Assembly: GCA_964495755.1 (NCBI GenBank)
Contig: CAZBXU010000036.1
Location: 1 to 23,109, forward strand
DNA from: JAFGQJ01 sp964495755
Lineage (GTDB): Bacteria; Spirochaetota; Spirochaetia; SZUA-6; DRHE01
Length of the DNA: 23,109 nt
Reading direction: 5' to 3'
The notes below the pieces were generated by a model. The model ran no database searches. It was not told the origin of the DNA and saw only the letters and a program-made list of their open reading frames with translations. This document shows positions 15,125-22,848 of this stretch, piece by piece; the stretch's first letter is position 1, and every line of letters starts with the position of its first letter. A program made the translations under genes and the position numbers.

Positions 15125-15153
15125 AAAGTACTCAGAAAAGGCGGTGCTTGCAA
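15125..15153 (-). promoter_or_regulatory. Candidate promoter of the M20-aldolase pair
   Basis: On the minus strand TTGCAA (15148-15153), 17 bases, then TACTTT (15125-15130). Transcription would start near 15118, giving a leader of about 80 bases before the ATG at 15039. The -10 is the same hexamer as in the yajC and bcp candidates. Confidence 0.35.
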
Positions 15154-15167
15154 CTTGATTTCTCTTG

Positions 15168-15196
15168 TTGACTGTCCTTTCTTTTAAATTTACTTT
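15168..15196 (+). promoter_or_regulatory. Candidate promoter of bcp
   Basis: TTGACT (15168-15173), 17 bases, then TACTTT (15191-15196), 28 bases before the bcp ATG. The spacer is AT-rich. bcp has a clear AAGGAG ribosome site six bases from its start. The region is divergent from the M20 promoter. Confidence 0.45.
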
Positions 15197-15223
15197 CTCT
15201 AGTGATACCGTAAGGAGACAATC

Positions 15224-15688
15224 ATGGCAGAACTAAAAAGTGGCGCATCGGCCCCGGCTTTTTCACTGCTCGATCAGGACGGAAAGACGGTGCAACTCTC
15301 CGATTTAGCCGGTAGGAAGTTGCTCCTCTACTTCTACCCCAAGGCGGACACGCCCGGCTGTACTACCCAGGCCTGCAGTATTCGTGACGCAATGCCGGAT
15401 CTCGCAAGCTTGGGAATAGCGGCGGTGGGGATCAGTCCGGACGAACCGGCTGAATTGAAGAAATTTATCGACAAATACGGGCTGAATTTCCCGCTGCTCT
15501 CCGATCCGGATCACAAGACAGCCGATGCCTACGGGACATGGGGTGAAAAGTCGATGTACGGGAAGACCTATGAAGGCATTATTCGCTCGTCCTTTCTGCT
15601 GGATGAGCAGGGGAGGGTAGTCCAGGCCTGGTACAAGATCAGCCCGAAGAACACGGTGCCCTTTGCAAAGGAAGCCCTGGGCGCCTAG
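15224..15688 (+). CDS. bcp: Thiol peroxidase Bcp (peroxiredoxin)
   Basis: Bcp-type peroxiredoxins reduce hydrogen peroxide and organic peroxides with electrons from thioredoxin or a similar donor. This 154-residue cytoplasmic protein has PAFSLLDQDG, LLLYFYPKADTPGCTTQACSIRD with peroxidatic Cys46 and resolving Cys51 five residues apart (the Bcp/PrxQ alpha-2 type), VGISPDEPAELKKFIDKYGLNFPLLSDPD and RSSFLLDEQGRV with the conserved Arg. Length and motifs are normal. It is probably a single-gene unit, since the thrS promoter lies straight after its stop; no clear terminator is seen between them. Confidence 0.95.
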   Translation: MAELKSGASAPAFSLLDQDGKTVQLSDLAGRKLLLYFYPKADTPGCTTQACSIRDAMPDLASLGIAAVGISPDEPAELKKFIDKYGLNFPLLSDPDHKTADAYGTWGEKSMYGKTYEGIIRSSFLLDEQGRVVQAWYKISPKNTVPFAKEALGA

Positions 15689-15692
15689 TCGC

Positions 15693-15721
15693 TTGACAAG
15701 TACGGCCATAATTCCTATTGT
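15693..15721 (+). promoter_or_regulatory. Promoter of the thrS leader
   Basis: TTGACA (15693-15698) is a perfect -35, followed after 17 bases by TATTGT (15716-15721). Transcription would start near 15728 and produce a leader of about 170 bases before thrS. That leader contains the short ORF and the hairpins described below. Confidence 0.55.
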
Positions 15722-15745
15722 TGGAACACATTTTAGAAGAAGCTG

Positions 15746-15793
15746 ATGGAAGAGAAGAATTTAACCGTGCTGCGAGAAAATACAACATCCTGA
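15746..15793 (+). CDS. Candidate thrS leader peptide (15 codons)
   Basis: The ORF reads MEEKNLTVLRENTTS. Three of 15 residues are Thr, two of them adjacent (ACA ACA, 15782-15787) just before Ser and the stop. It starts about 18 bases after the predicted transcription start, with a weak purine-rich stretch (AGAAGAAG) upstream as possible ribosome site. A stable hairpin begins four bases after the stop. The position between promoter and terminator, and the Thr codons ahead of a threonyl-tRNA synthetase gene, match the layout of classic attenuation leaders such as those of amino-acid operons. Translation is not demonstrated. Confidence 0.4.
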   Translation: MEEKNLTVLRENTTS

Positions 15794-15796
15794 TTC

Positions 15797-15828
15797 TCTC
15801 CACGCCTGTATGATCAGGTAAGTGGAGA
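15797..15828 (+). promoter_or_regulatory. Hairpin following the leader peptide
   Basis: TCTCCAC (15797-15803) pairs with GTGGAGA (15822-15828), and GCCTG (15804-15808) pairs with CAGGT (15815-15819) around a six-base loop, giving 12 pairs with a two-base bulge. A ribosome held at the Thr codons or at the stop would cover its 5' arm. It could act as the pause or anti-antiterminator hairpin. CAGGT could also pair with a second GCCTG at 15851-15855 inside the terminator loop, a possible but short alternative. Confidence 0.5.
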
Positions 15829-15830
15829 CG

Positions 15831-15883
15831 GCCTTTGTACGCTGGACATAGCCTGTGTCTGTCCGGAGTATGAAGGCTTTTTT
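15831..15883 (+). terminator. Intrinsic terminator / attenuator just upstream of thrS
   Basis: GCCTTTGTAC (15831-15840) pairs along its full length with GTATGAAGGC (15868-15877), two pairs being G-T, and the stem continues with GGACA (15844-15848) and TGTCC (15860-15864). Six T follow at 15878-15883. The thrS ribosome site GGAGG (15890-15894) comes seven bases later, so the terminator sits inside the thrS leader and would cut transcription before the gene unless prevented. Confidence 0.65.
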
Positions 15884-15900
15884 GTTATTGGAGGTTCACT

Positions 15901-17613
15901 ATGGCAGATAAATTATTGAAGATCCGCCATTCCACCGCCCATGTCATGGCCGAGGCGGTGCTGGAGTTGTTTCCAGGCACCAAGATCGCCATGGGGCCGG
16001 CGATCGAGGATGGGTTCTACTACGATTTCGACCTTCCGGAGCCGCTGAAGGCCGAAGACCTCGAAAAGATCGAGAAGCGGATGCGGGAAATCATTGGGGG
16101 GAAGTATGCCTTCTCCCGCAAGGCCGTGTCGCGGGAAGAAGCGGTAAAGATGTTTTCGGATCAGCCCTACAAGCTCGAGCTGATCCGGGAACTTCCCGAG
16201 GAGCAGGAGATCTCGGTGTACGCCCAGGATACCTTCGCCGATCTCTGCCGGGGTCCTCACGTAGAGAATACCGGGGACCTCGGCTCCGATGCCTTCAAGC
16301 TGCTTTCGATTGCCGGTGCCTACTGGCGGGGGCACGAGCGAAACCCCATGCTCACCCGGATCTACGGCACCGCTTGGGAAAATCGGAAGCAGCTGGCTGA
16401 GTACCTGAAAAGGCGGGAGGAGATCGAGAAGCGGGACCACCGGCGTCTAGGGAAGGACCTGGACCTGTACTCGACTCACGAGGAGGCCGGGGCGGGCTTG
16501 ATCTACTGGCACCCCAAGGGGGCCCTGATCCGCCATCTGGTCGAGGATTATTGGAAGAGGGAGCATTTCAAGCACGGCTATGACCTCGTCAACACCCCCC
16601 ACATCGGAAAGGACTGGTTGTGGCAGACCTCGGGGCATTTGGATTTCTTCAAAGAAAACATGTACGCCCCCCTCACCATCGATAATGTCGATTACTACCT
16701 CAAGCCGATGAACTGCCCCTTCCATATCATGATCTACAAAGCCTCCCTTCGTTCGTATCGGGAACTGCCGCTGCGCTGGGCCGAACTGGGGACCGTGTAC
16801 CGCTACGAGCGTTCCGGTGTGCTCCACGGGCTGCTTCGGGTGCGGGGCTTTACCCAGGATGATGCTCACATCATCTGCACCCCCGAGCAGATTGAGGAGG
16901 AGATCCACTCCACCTTGAGGTTTTCCCTCGACATCTGGAAGGCCTTTGGGTTCGAGGACGTCAAGGCCTACCTGGCTACCCAGCCCAAGGAGAAGAGCGT
17001 GGGCGAGAGCAAGCGCTGGGATCAGGCAACGGACAGCCTGAAAAAGGCCATCGACAGGGAAGCCCTCGATTATGAGCTCGACGAGGGCGGGGGGGCCTTC
17101 TACGGACCGAAGATCGACCTGAAAGTCAAGGATTCCCTGGGACGGGAGTGGCAGATGACCACGATCCAATTTGACTTCAATCTGCCCGAGCGTTTCGATA
17201 TGACCTATGCCGCTGATGACGGCAGTCTGCAGCGGCCCTACATGGTGCATCGGGCGCTGCTCGGATCTCTGGAGCGGTTTTTCGGTGTCTTGATCGAGCA
17301 TTACGGCGGGGCATTCCCGGTCTGGCTGGCGCCGGTACAGGCTGTGGTGATTCCGGTAGCTCCAGTGTTCAACGAGTACGCCGAGCAGGTCGCCCGGGTT
17401 CTCCGGGACAAGGACATTCGGGTATCGACGGATCTCAGCGATCAGCGGATGAACGCCAAGATCCGCAACGCCCAAAACCAGAAGATCCCCTTCATGGTAA
17501 TTTTGGGGGAGAAAGAACGATCCAGCGGAAACATTTCCCTTCGCACGCGCAGCGGAGAACAAATACCGGAGCTTTCTATTGAAAAGTTCCTGACCATGTT
17601 TCATGATGACTAG
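15901..17613 (+). CDS. thrS: Threonyl-tRNA synthetase without TGS domain
   Basis: ThrRS charges tRNA-Thr with threonine and edits mischarged Ser. This 570-residue version begins directly in the editing domain: RHSTAHVMAEAV (His10, His14) and DLCRGPHV (Cys116, His120) hold the editing-site residues. The class II catalytic core follows with motif 2 in YRYERSGVLHGLLRVRGFTQDDAH, then GGGAFYGPKIDL, and motif 3 in RPYMVHRALLGSLERFF. The anticodon-binding domain ends the protein (VIPVAPVFNEYAEQV, STDLSDQRMNAKIR, KIPFMVILGEKE). The usual N-terminal TGS domain of about 60 residues is absent; no start codon upstream could supply it, because the terminator and ribosome site occupy that stretch. I recall other spirochaete enzymes being short in the same way. 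It is followed after three bases by the ATP-cone kinase gene. Confidence 0.96.
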   Translation: MADKLLKIRHSTAHVMAEAVLELFPGTKIAMGPAIEDGFYYDFDLPEPLKAEDLEKIEKRMREIIGGKYAFSRKAVSREEAVKMFSDQPYKLELIRELPEEQEISVYAQDTFADLCRGPHVENTGDLGSDAFKLLSIAGAYWRGHERNPMLTRIYGTAWENRKQLAEYLKRREEIEKRDHRRLGKDLDLYSTHEEAGAGLIYWHPKGALIRHLVEDYWKREHFKHGYDLVNTPHIGKDWLWQTSGHLDFFKENMYAPLTIDNVDYYLKPMNCPFHIMIYKASLRSYRELPLRWAELGTVYRYERSGVLHGLLRVRGFTQDDAHIICTPEQIEEEIHSTLRFSLDIWKAFGFEDVKAYLATQPKEKSVGESKRWDQATDSLKKAIDREALDYELDEGGGAFYGPKIDLKVKDSLGREWQMTTIQFDFNLPERFDMTYAADDGSLQRPYMVHRALLGSLERFFGVLIEHYGGAFPVWLAPVQAVVIPVAPVFNEYAEQVARVLRDKDIRVSTDLSDQRMNAKIRNAQNQKIPFMVILGEKERSSGNISLRTRSGEQIPELSIEKFLTMFHDD

Positions 17614-17616
17614 GGC

Positions 17617-18948
17617 ATGATCAAACAGATCCTGAAGCGGGACGGTCGGATCGTCCCCTTCAATCGGGAGAAGATCACATTCGCTGTTCTCCAGGCCGCC
17701 ATATCCGTGGGTGGCAGAGACCGGGTCAAGGCCGAGAAGGTAACAGACGAAGTGGTCCACATGCTGGAACAGCGTCAAAGGGAAGACAGTATTTCCACCG
17801 TCGAAGAGGTCCAGGATCTGGTCGAGAAGGCGCTGATCGAACGGGGCCACGCCAAGACCGCAAAGGCGTATATAGTCTACAGATATGAGCATGCCTTGAA
17901 GCGGGTCGGCCGCAAGAGCCTCACCTATTCGGCGGACAACATCCCGTACGACAAACTTTGGGAAGCTCTCTCCTGGGCGGTCGATCACGGTTGCGTGCAC
18001 CTCCGGCAGGTTTCCGAAAGTATTCGGGAGGGTCGCTATCATGCCCTGATCCGTGATTGCGAGGAATTCTACAATCAGGAACTGAACCGAGCCGTAGGCA
18101 AGCTGAGCGAACGCCTCGAGAGCGTGAAAATGATTATCATTGCCGGGCCTTCCTCCTCCGGTAAAACCACAACCACCATCAAGGTCGAGAAGCAGCTCAA
18201 ACCTATGGGGTACACCTTCGTGCCGATAAACGTGGACAATTTTTTTCTCGATCTGGAGGAGCATCCCAAAGATCTTCGGGGGGATTATGATTTCGAAACT
18301 CCCCAGGCCCTGGATATTCCACTGATCAACAAGACCTTTCGGGAATTGCTGTTGGGAAAACGGGTTGAAATTCCTTTCTACAATTTCAAAACGGGGAAGC
18401 GGGAGGGTTCTTCGGGGCAGCTCGAGCTCGGGGAAGGAGAGATCCTGCTGGTTGATTCCCTGCACGGGCTGTTTCCTGATATGACAGAAGGGATCCCGGA
18501 AGAGCAGAAGTTCCGCCTCTATATCGAGACCCTCTCCCAGATCAAAGACAGCAACAACCAATTTATCCGCTGGGCGGATATACGACTGCTAAGGCGTATG
18601 GTTCGGGACATGCAGTTTCGAAACTACAGCCCAACCCAAACGATTCGTCACTGGCACTTCGTTCGCCGATCGGAGCTGCGCTATATCGTCCCGCGTCTGC
18701 CCGAGGCCGAGGTGATTGTCAACAGCTTCCTCACCTACGAGATTCCTATCATGAAGCAGCGGGTAGGGGGACTCTTCCCGCAATTTATTCACGAGTTCAA
18801 GGACGATCCGGATGGTGCGGATGCCCACGATCGCGCGGTGCGAATCCACCAGATCTTCGAGGAACTCCCGGTTTGGACGGACGAGCAGATCGTACCGAAG
18901 GATTCCCTGCTGAGGGAGTTCATCGGGGGCAGCGATTACAGTTACTGA
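17617..18948 (+). CDS. ATP-cone domain fused to uridine kinase-like P-loop kinase
   Basis: The 443-residue protein opens with an ATP-cone (about 1-95: QILKRDGRIVPFNREKI, STVEEVQDLVEKALIERG, YRYEHALK), the regulatory nucleotide-binding module best known from ribonucleotide reductases and NrdR. After a linker comes a uridine kinase/phosphoribulokinase domain with Walker A GPSSSGKT (177-184), VDNFFLD, DYDFETPQALD, PFYNFKTGKR and the Walker-B-like ILLVDSLHGLFP. The C-terminal 150 residues are helical and unlike short uridine kinases. It probably phosphorylates a nucleoside or a related hydroxyl compound, with ATP-cone control; the substrate is unknown. It starts three bases after thrS, so the pair is cotranscribed and would share the thrS attenuator. 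Confidence 0.85.
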   Translation: MIKQILKRDGRIVPFNREKITFAVLQAAISVGGRDRVKAEKVTDEVVHMLEQRQREDSISTVEEVQDLVEKALIERGHAKTAKAYIVYRYEHALKRVGRKSLTYSADNIPYDKLWEALSWAVDHGCVHLRQVSESIREGRYHALIRDCEEFYNQELNRAVGKLSERLESVKMIIIAGPSSSGKTTTTIKVEKQLKPMGYTFVPINVDNFFLDLEEHPKDLRGDYDFETPQALDIPLINKTFRELLLGKRVEIPFYNFKTGKREGSSGQLELGEGEILLVDSLHGLFPDMTEGIPEEQKFRLYIETLSQIKDSNNQFIRWADIRLLRRMVRDMQFRNYSPTQTIRHWHFVRRSELRYIVPRLPEAEVIVNSFLTYEIPIMKQRVGGLFPQFIHEFKDDPDGADAHDRAVRIHQIFEELPVWTDEQIVPKDSLLREFIGGSDYSY

Positions 18949-18981
18949 GAGTGGGATCCTCAGGGAAAATTGGTGGACCGA

Positions 18982-20508
18982 ATGAACAAGAAATTGCAGC
19001 GACTAAAAGCGATCGACAGAGAGCACCGGCTCCTGGGCCATGCCGCGGCGGTGTTACACTGGGATCAGGAAACCTACATGCCCGATGGGGCCGTGCAGGA
19101 ACGGGCCGACCAGCTGTCCCTTCTGAGCGGATTGATCCATGATCGCATCACCCAGCCGGAGATCGGGGAAATTCTTACGGCCCTCGGAGTTTCCTTCGAG
19201 CCGGATCCGCTGCCGGTGGTGCCTGAAACCTTCGAAGGGGTAGACCGGGCGTTCCTGCGCGAGCTGGCTCGTCTGTATCGTCGCAGTATAAAAATTCCTC
19301 GCCGCCTGGTCACGGAGCTGGCCAAACAAACAGCGTTGGGCCAGCGCGTTTGGGTCGAGGCCCGCAAAGCCGCCGATTTCTCTAAGTTTGCCGGGCAGCT
19401 CTCGGTCATTCTCGGTTTGGTTCGGGAGCTCAGCGCCTGCCTGGGCTACGAGGAGCATCCCTACGATCCTTTGCTCGACGAGTACGAACCCTGGATGAAA
19501 ACCGCCGAGGTAGAGGAGGTGTTCACGGGTCTGCGAGCGGGCTTAAGGAAACTGCTCGACCGGATCAAAGGCTCAAGGCTTGCGGTGGATACGAGTTTTC
19601 TCCATCGGGACTATGAGATCGAAAAGCAGAAACTATTCAGCCTTCAGGTCTCGAAGGCCATAGGATACGATTTTCACAGGGGACGACTCGACGAATCGGC
19701 TCATCCCTTTACAACGACTCTGGGAAGCTCCGACGTACGAATCACGACCCGCTACAACACCAGCTTCTTCCCCACCGGTATCTTCGGAACGATCCACGAG
19801 TGCGGTCACGGACTTTACGAACTGGGATTCGCTGAAGACCTGCAGGGATCGCTGCTGGCTGAGGGCGCATCCCTCGGTTTGCACGAGTCCCAGTCCCGGA
19901 TGTGGGAAAATCTTATCGGCCGAAGCCTGCCTTTCTGGAATCATTTCTTTCCGGAATTGAAGAAGATCTTTCCGGGATCCCTCAAAGATGTGGATCTGCG
20001 GTATTTTTATGAAGGTATCAACCGGGTGGCGCCGTCTTTCATTCGAGTGGAGGCGGATGAAGTTACCTACAACCTGCACATCCTGCTGCGTTTCGAGCTG
20101 GAGAAGCAGATGATCTCAGGTGATCTTTCTGTGGAAGACCTGCCCGTGGCGTGGAACGCCAAGATGAAGGAGCTGCTCGGTCTGACTCCTCCCGATGATG
20201 CCCAGGGTGTGCTGCAGGATATTCACTGGTCCGGGGGTATGATCGGTTATTTCCCCACCTACGCCCTCGGGAATCTCTACGCGGCTCAGTTTTTTCAAAG
20301 CTTAAGGCGGGAAGTGTCGGATTGGAAGCAACAGCTCGAGCAGGGGCATTTTACGCCCATCCTCGATTGGTTGAGGCGGAACGTACACAAACACGGAGGG
20401 GTGCATTCTGCTCGAGAACTCTGCTCGCGGATAACCGGCGAAACCTTGAATCCCCGCTATCTGCTCGAGCACTTCGAGGAGAAGTTCGGCGACATCTATG
20501 GGTTCTAG
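18982..20508 (+). CDS. M32-family carboxypeptidase (Taq type)
   Basis: M32 enzymes are cytoplasmic metal-dependent carboxypeptidases that remove most C-terminal residues except proline. Visible marks are LHWDQETYMP near the N-terminus, DVRITTRYNTSFFPTGIFGTIHE leading into the zinc motif HECGH (His272, Glu273, His276), GASLGLHESQSRMWEN with the third ligand, and DVHWSGGMIGYFPTYALGN-like IHWSGGMIGYFPTYALGN. The length, 508 residues, is normal. I chose ATG 18982 (GGTGG five bases before); TTG 18970 or GTG 18973 would add three or four residues and have AGGGA upstream, so the start is uncertain. It follows the kinase gene by 33 bases in the same direction and overlaps the next gene by 11. Confidence 0.93.
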   Translation: MNKKLQRLKAIDREHRLLGHAAAVLHWDQETYMPDGAVQERADQLSLLSGLIHDRITQPEIGEILTALGVSFEPDPLPVVPETFEGVDRAFLRELARLYRRSIKIPRRLVTELAKQTALGQRVWVEARKAADFSKFAGQLSVILGLVRELSACLGYEEHPYDPLLDEYEPWMKTAEVEEVFTGLRAGLRKLLDRIKGSRLAVDTSFLHRDYEIEKQKLFSLQVSKAIGYDFHRGRLDESAHPFTTTLGSSDVRITTRYNTSFFPTGIFGTIHECGHGLYELGFAEDLQGSLLAEGASLGLHESQSRMWENLIGRSLPFWNHFFPELKKIFPGSLKDVDLRYFYEGINRVAPSFIRVEADEVTYNLHILLRFELEKQMISGDLSVEDLPVAWNAKMKELLGLTPPDDAQGVLQDIHWSGGMIGYFPTYALGNLYAAQFFQSLRREVSDWKQQLEQGHFTPILDWLRRNVHKHGGVHSARELCSRITGETLNPRYLLEHFEEKFGDIYGF

Positions 20509-21328
20509 TTTTTTCCTTTTACAAAGCCCCTATCCCTGGTTGTGTATATCCGGACTGTTCTGCGGCGCAGCCCTGAATCGGGCACTACGGTCGCCCGGCT
20601 ATCCCCGGTGGCGGGCTTCTGATCCCGAGCGGGCCAGAGCGGCGAAGTGGATGTTTTTCACCCTCTATCTTTCTCTGGCCGTGATAGCTGCTTTGGGGGC
20701 TGTGTTTGTACCGGGACCGAAAAAAATCCTGGACATTCGCCTGGCATATTTGTTTCTCGGAAGCACTGTTTTCTTTTTTCTTGTCTTTCGCTTCAAGAAA
20801 ACCCTGGGTCTGCTCTCGATGATCCTGGCGGTTGCTCTGGTAGTGACCCTGCTTTTGTTTCTCCAGAGTTTGAACGCTTTTACCGGGGAAACAGAAATCG
20901 GACAGATCCGGGTGCTGGATGTTCAGGATGGCCGGATGAAGCTGGAGATCCTCCCGGCTCGAAGAGACAGCACGATCACTTGGATGCAGGGCGGTTACTT
21001 CGCTCCTGTCGTAAAGGTCGTGATCTTCGACGATTATGTTGTTTTCTTAGGAGCCAAAACCTGGTACCGCTTCGAGGGGGTCACCTCGTTCGAAATGGAG
21101 AAAACCCAGTCCGGAACAGTCTTGCGCCAGCAGGATACCGACTACTACTTCCCCTCTCCATCGGGAATGACTGCTAAGCTGTGGGATTTCTACGAGCGCA
21201 ACGATGCCCGGATCCCCGGTGTTCGCGCCGTGCAGGTGGAGATGGATCTGAAACGGGCTCGCGAGCTCTCGGTATATTCTCTCCGCATCCAGAACGACGG
21301 GGGATTGCAGATCCTCGAGATCTACTGA
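20498..21328 (+). CDS. Uncharacterised membrane protein
   Basis: I do not recognise this 276-residue protein. The N-terminal half has four hydrophobic segments (about 8-26, 50-70, 80-97 and 102-122), and the C-terminal half (about 130-276) is soluble and mixed beta/alpha, with strands such as VVKVVIFDDYVVFLGAKTWYRFEGV and a charged helix (ARIPGVRAVQVEMDLKRAREL). The start overlaps the end of the M32 gene by 11 bases, which suggests cotranscription. The 3' end overlaps the convergent CDP-alcohol transferase gene by seven bases. Other in-frame starts downstream are possible, though they would lose the first membrane segment. No function is proposed. Confidence 0.7.
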   Translation: MGSSFFLLQSPYPWLCISGLFCGAALNRALRSPGYPRWRASDPERARAAKWMFFTLYLSLAVIAALGAVFVPGPKKILDIRLAYLFLGSTVFFFLVFRFKKTLGLLSMILAVALVVTLLLFLQSLNAFTGETEIGQIRVLDVQDGRMKLEILPARRDSTITWMQGGYFAPVVKVVIFDDYVVFLGAKTWYRFEGVTSFEMEKTQSGTVLRQQDTDYYFPSPSGMTAKLWDFYERNDARIPGVRAVQVEMDLKRARELSVYSLRIQNDGGLQILEIY

Positions 21329-22731
21329 TCCGTTTGCTTTTTCCGCTCACCGAACGCTTTTACAAACGATCTTCGCAGAAGGAATACCTTTTCCGACAGG
21401 GATACACCAACAATCACGGCTGTGGCGATTTCGAGGATCCAGACCACGGTGGGATGTCCTATCCCCTTGACCTGCAGGTACTCCAGCAGCTCGATTCCGT
21501 AGATGGTGAAGACGGCGAATATCGAGGCCTTGCCGAGGAAAGACAGCTTTAAATAGGAATATCCGCGCATAAAATACAGGGTGATGCTTCCGATCCCCTG
21601 AACGGCGAGACGGCCGAGCACGATAACGAACAACCAGACCGGCATAAAATCTATGATCACGTACACAAACGAAAGGCTTGAGATCAAGAAATAGTCCCCA
21701 ACGGCATCCAGGAGCCGCCCTATTCTGGTGGTTTGATGAAACGAACGGGCTAGTATACCGTCGAACAGATCCGTGAGAAAAATGAATGCGAGAAAGGGGA
21801 CCAGGACGGCCGGCGCATTTATCCTTTCGATGGAGAGGAAGAGAAAGACCAGGGTGGGAACGGCGGTGATGCGAATGAAGGACAGATATAGGGGTGGGTT
21901 GATCCGTTTCAAGATCTCTCCGGTTGCCTCCAGCCTGAATTCCTTGTCCACGACCATCGATGCCAGGATGATCAGCCCGTGGTACGCGCCGCTGAGAAGG
22001 ACAAACAGAACAAAGCTCACCGTTGGAATATCAAAGAGAACCGTAACCATGTAGGAGTACAGACAGTGCAGGATAAACAGTGACAGCACTGTGAAGAAAA
22101 CGAGTTTGAATACCTGCCTTTTTGTCTCTTCCACGGGTTTCGGTATGTGCCCGCTCCTCCTGACCAGCGGCTTCACGTACCAGTACATCGAGACAAGGGA
22201 AATTGTCACCATCAGCGAAAGCAGGGGTACGGACACGGCTCGTAGAATCGAGAAACTCAAGATCCCCAAACGATAACCGATCGCGAGGAAGGTGATGATC
22301 GCGGAACCGGCATTTTGGAACACCGTTTTTATCTTTCCAGGTGTTTTCGCCGCCGGGTCCAGTTTCCGCAGAATGTACAGGGGTCGAACCACGGTGTACA
22401 TGGATATCTCCCGCAGGAGGAAAAGAATCAGGAGGAGCAGGGGCATCAGGGAAACCGTATAGAAGGACAGATACACGAAGAAAAAGAAGGCAAAGTCAGA
22501 AAGGGGATCGATCCATTTTCCGGCGAGGGTGACCAGGTTGTTTCGTCTGGCCAGAGTTCCGTCCAGGTAGTCGGTGATCATTCCCACAGCCATGATCCCC
22601 AGGCAAATAGCTGTGCTGACCGTCGTGCTCCTGCGAAAGAGCAGAAAAAACAGTACACCGAGGAGTACTCTTGAAAGCGACAGCACGTTGGGTAGGTGTT
22701 TCCGCGGCTGAACTTCTGATGATCCAATCAC
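21322..22731 (-). CDS. Double-headed CDP-alcohol phosphotransferase
   Basis: This 469-residue membrane protein contains two complete CDP-alcohol phosphotransferase signatures (DxxDGxxARx8GxxxDxxxD). The first is Asp54, Asp57-Gly58, Ala61-Arg62, Gly71, Asp75, Asp79; the second is Asp321, Asp324-Gly325, Ala328-Arg329, Gly338, Asp342, Asp346. Each sits in its own set of membrane helices, joined by a segment with further helices at about 205-260. The family makes phospholipids such as phosphatidylglycerophosphate or phosphatidylinositol-phosphate from CDP-alcohols and is normally a single 180-230-residue domain forming homodimers, so this looks like a covalent pair of two active units. The start is GTG 22731, needed to keep the RKHLPNVLSLSR segment typical of the family N-terminus. 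Substrates cannot be told. Confidence 0.85.
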   Translation of the reverse strand: MIGSSEVQPRKHLPNVLSLSRVLLGVLFFLLFRRSTTVSTAICLGIMAVGMITDYLDGTLARRNNLVTLAGKWIDPLSDFAFFFFVYLSFYTVSLMPLLLLILFLLREISMYTVVRPLYILRKLDPAAKTPGKIKTVFQNAGSAIITFLAIGYRLGILSFSILRAVSVPLLSLMVTISLVSMYWYVKPLVRRSGHIPKPVEETKRQVFKLVFFTVLSLFILHCLYSYMVTVLFDIPTVSFVLFVLLSGAYHGLIILASMVVDKEFRLEATGEILKRINPPLYLSFIRITAVPTLVFLFLSIERINAPAVLVPFLAFIFLTDLFDGILARSFHQTTRIGRLLDAVGDYFLISSLSFVYVIIDFMPVWLFVIVLGRLAVQGIGSITLYFMRGYSYLKLSFLGKASIFAVFTIYGIELLEYLQVKGIGHPTVVWILEIATAVIVGVSLSEKVFLLRRSFVKAFGERKKQTDQ

Positions 22732-22742
22732 GATGTACCTGA

Positions 22743-22772
22743 ATTGTAGGTTTTGTGTTTTGCCTTGGTCAA
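22743..22772 (-). promoter_or_regulatory. Promoter of the CDP-alcohol phosphotransferase
   Basis: On the minus strand TTGACC (22767-22772) and TACAAT (22743-22748) are 18 bases apart, each matching five of six consensus bases. Transcription would start near 22736, only about five bases before the GTG start, so the mRNA would be nearly leaderless. Confidence 0.5.
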
Positions 22773-22848
22773 GGCCGCATTTTGGGCCTCAAGCTATTGA
22801 TCTTTTTCTCAAGTTTTAGTAGTATTGTACTAGTTAGTGTGGCGAGGT

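Noticed and set aside
15040..15153. N-terminal extension of the M20 peptidase
   Set aside because: The extra 38 residues are unlike the family, and the stretch contains promoter-like sequence; ATG 15039 has its own ribosome site.
15820..15835. AAGTGGAGACGGC looks a little like the T-box core that binds uncharged tRNA
   Set aside because: The leader is only about 95 bases long before this point, too short for a T-box stem I with a specifier loop, and the core match is poor.
16447..18561. 704-residue minus-strand ORF antisense to thrS and the ATP-cone kinase gene
   Set aside because: It mirrors two well-supported plus-strand genes in a GC-rich region where antisense ORFs are common, and its translation resembles no family.
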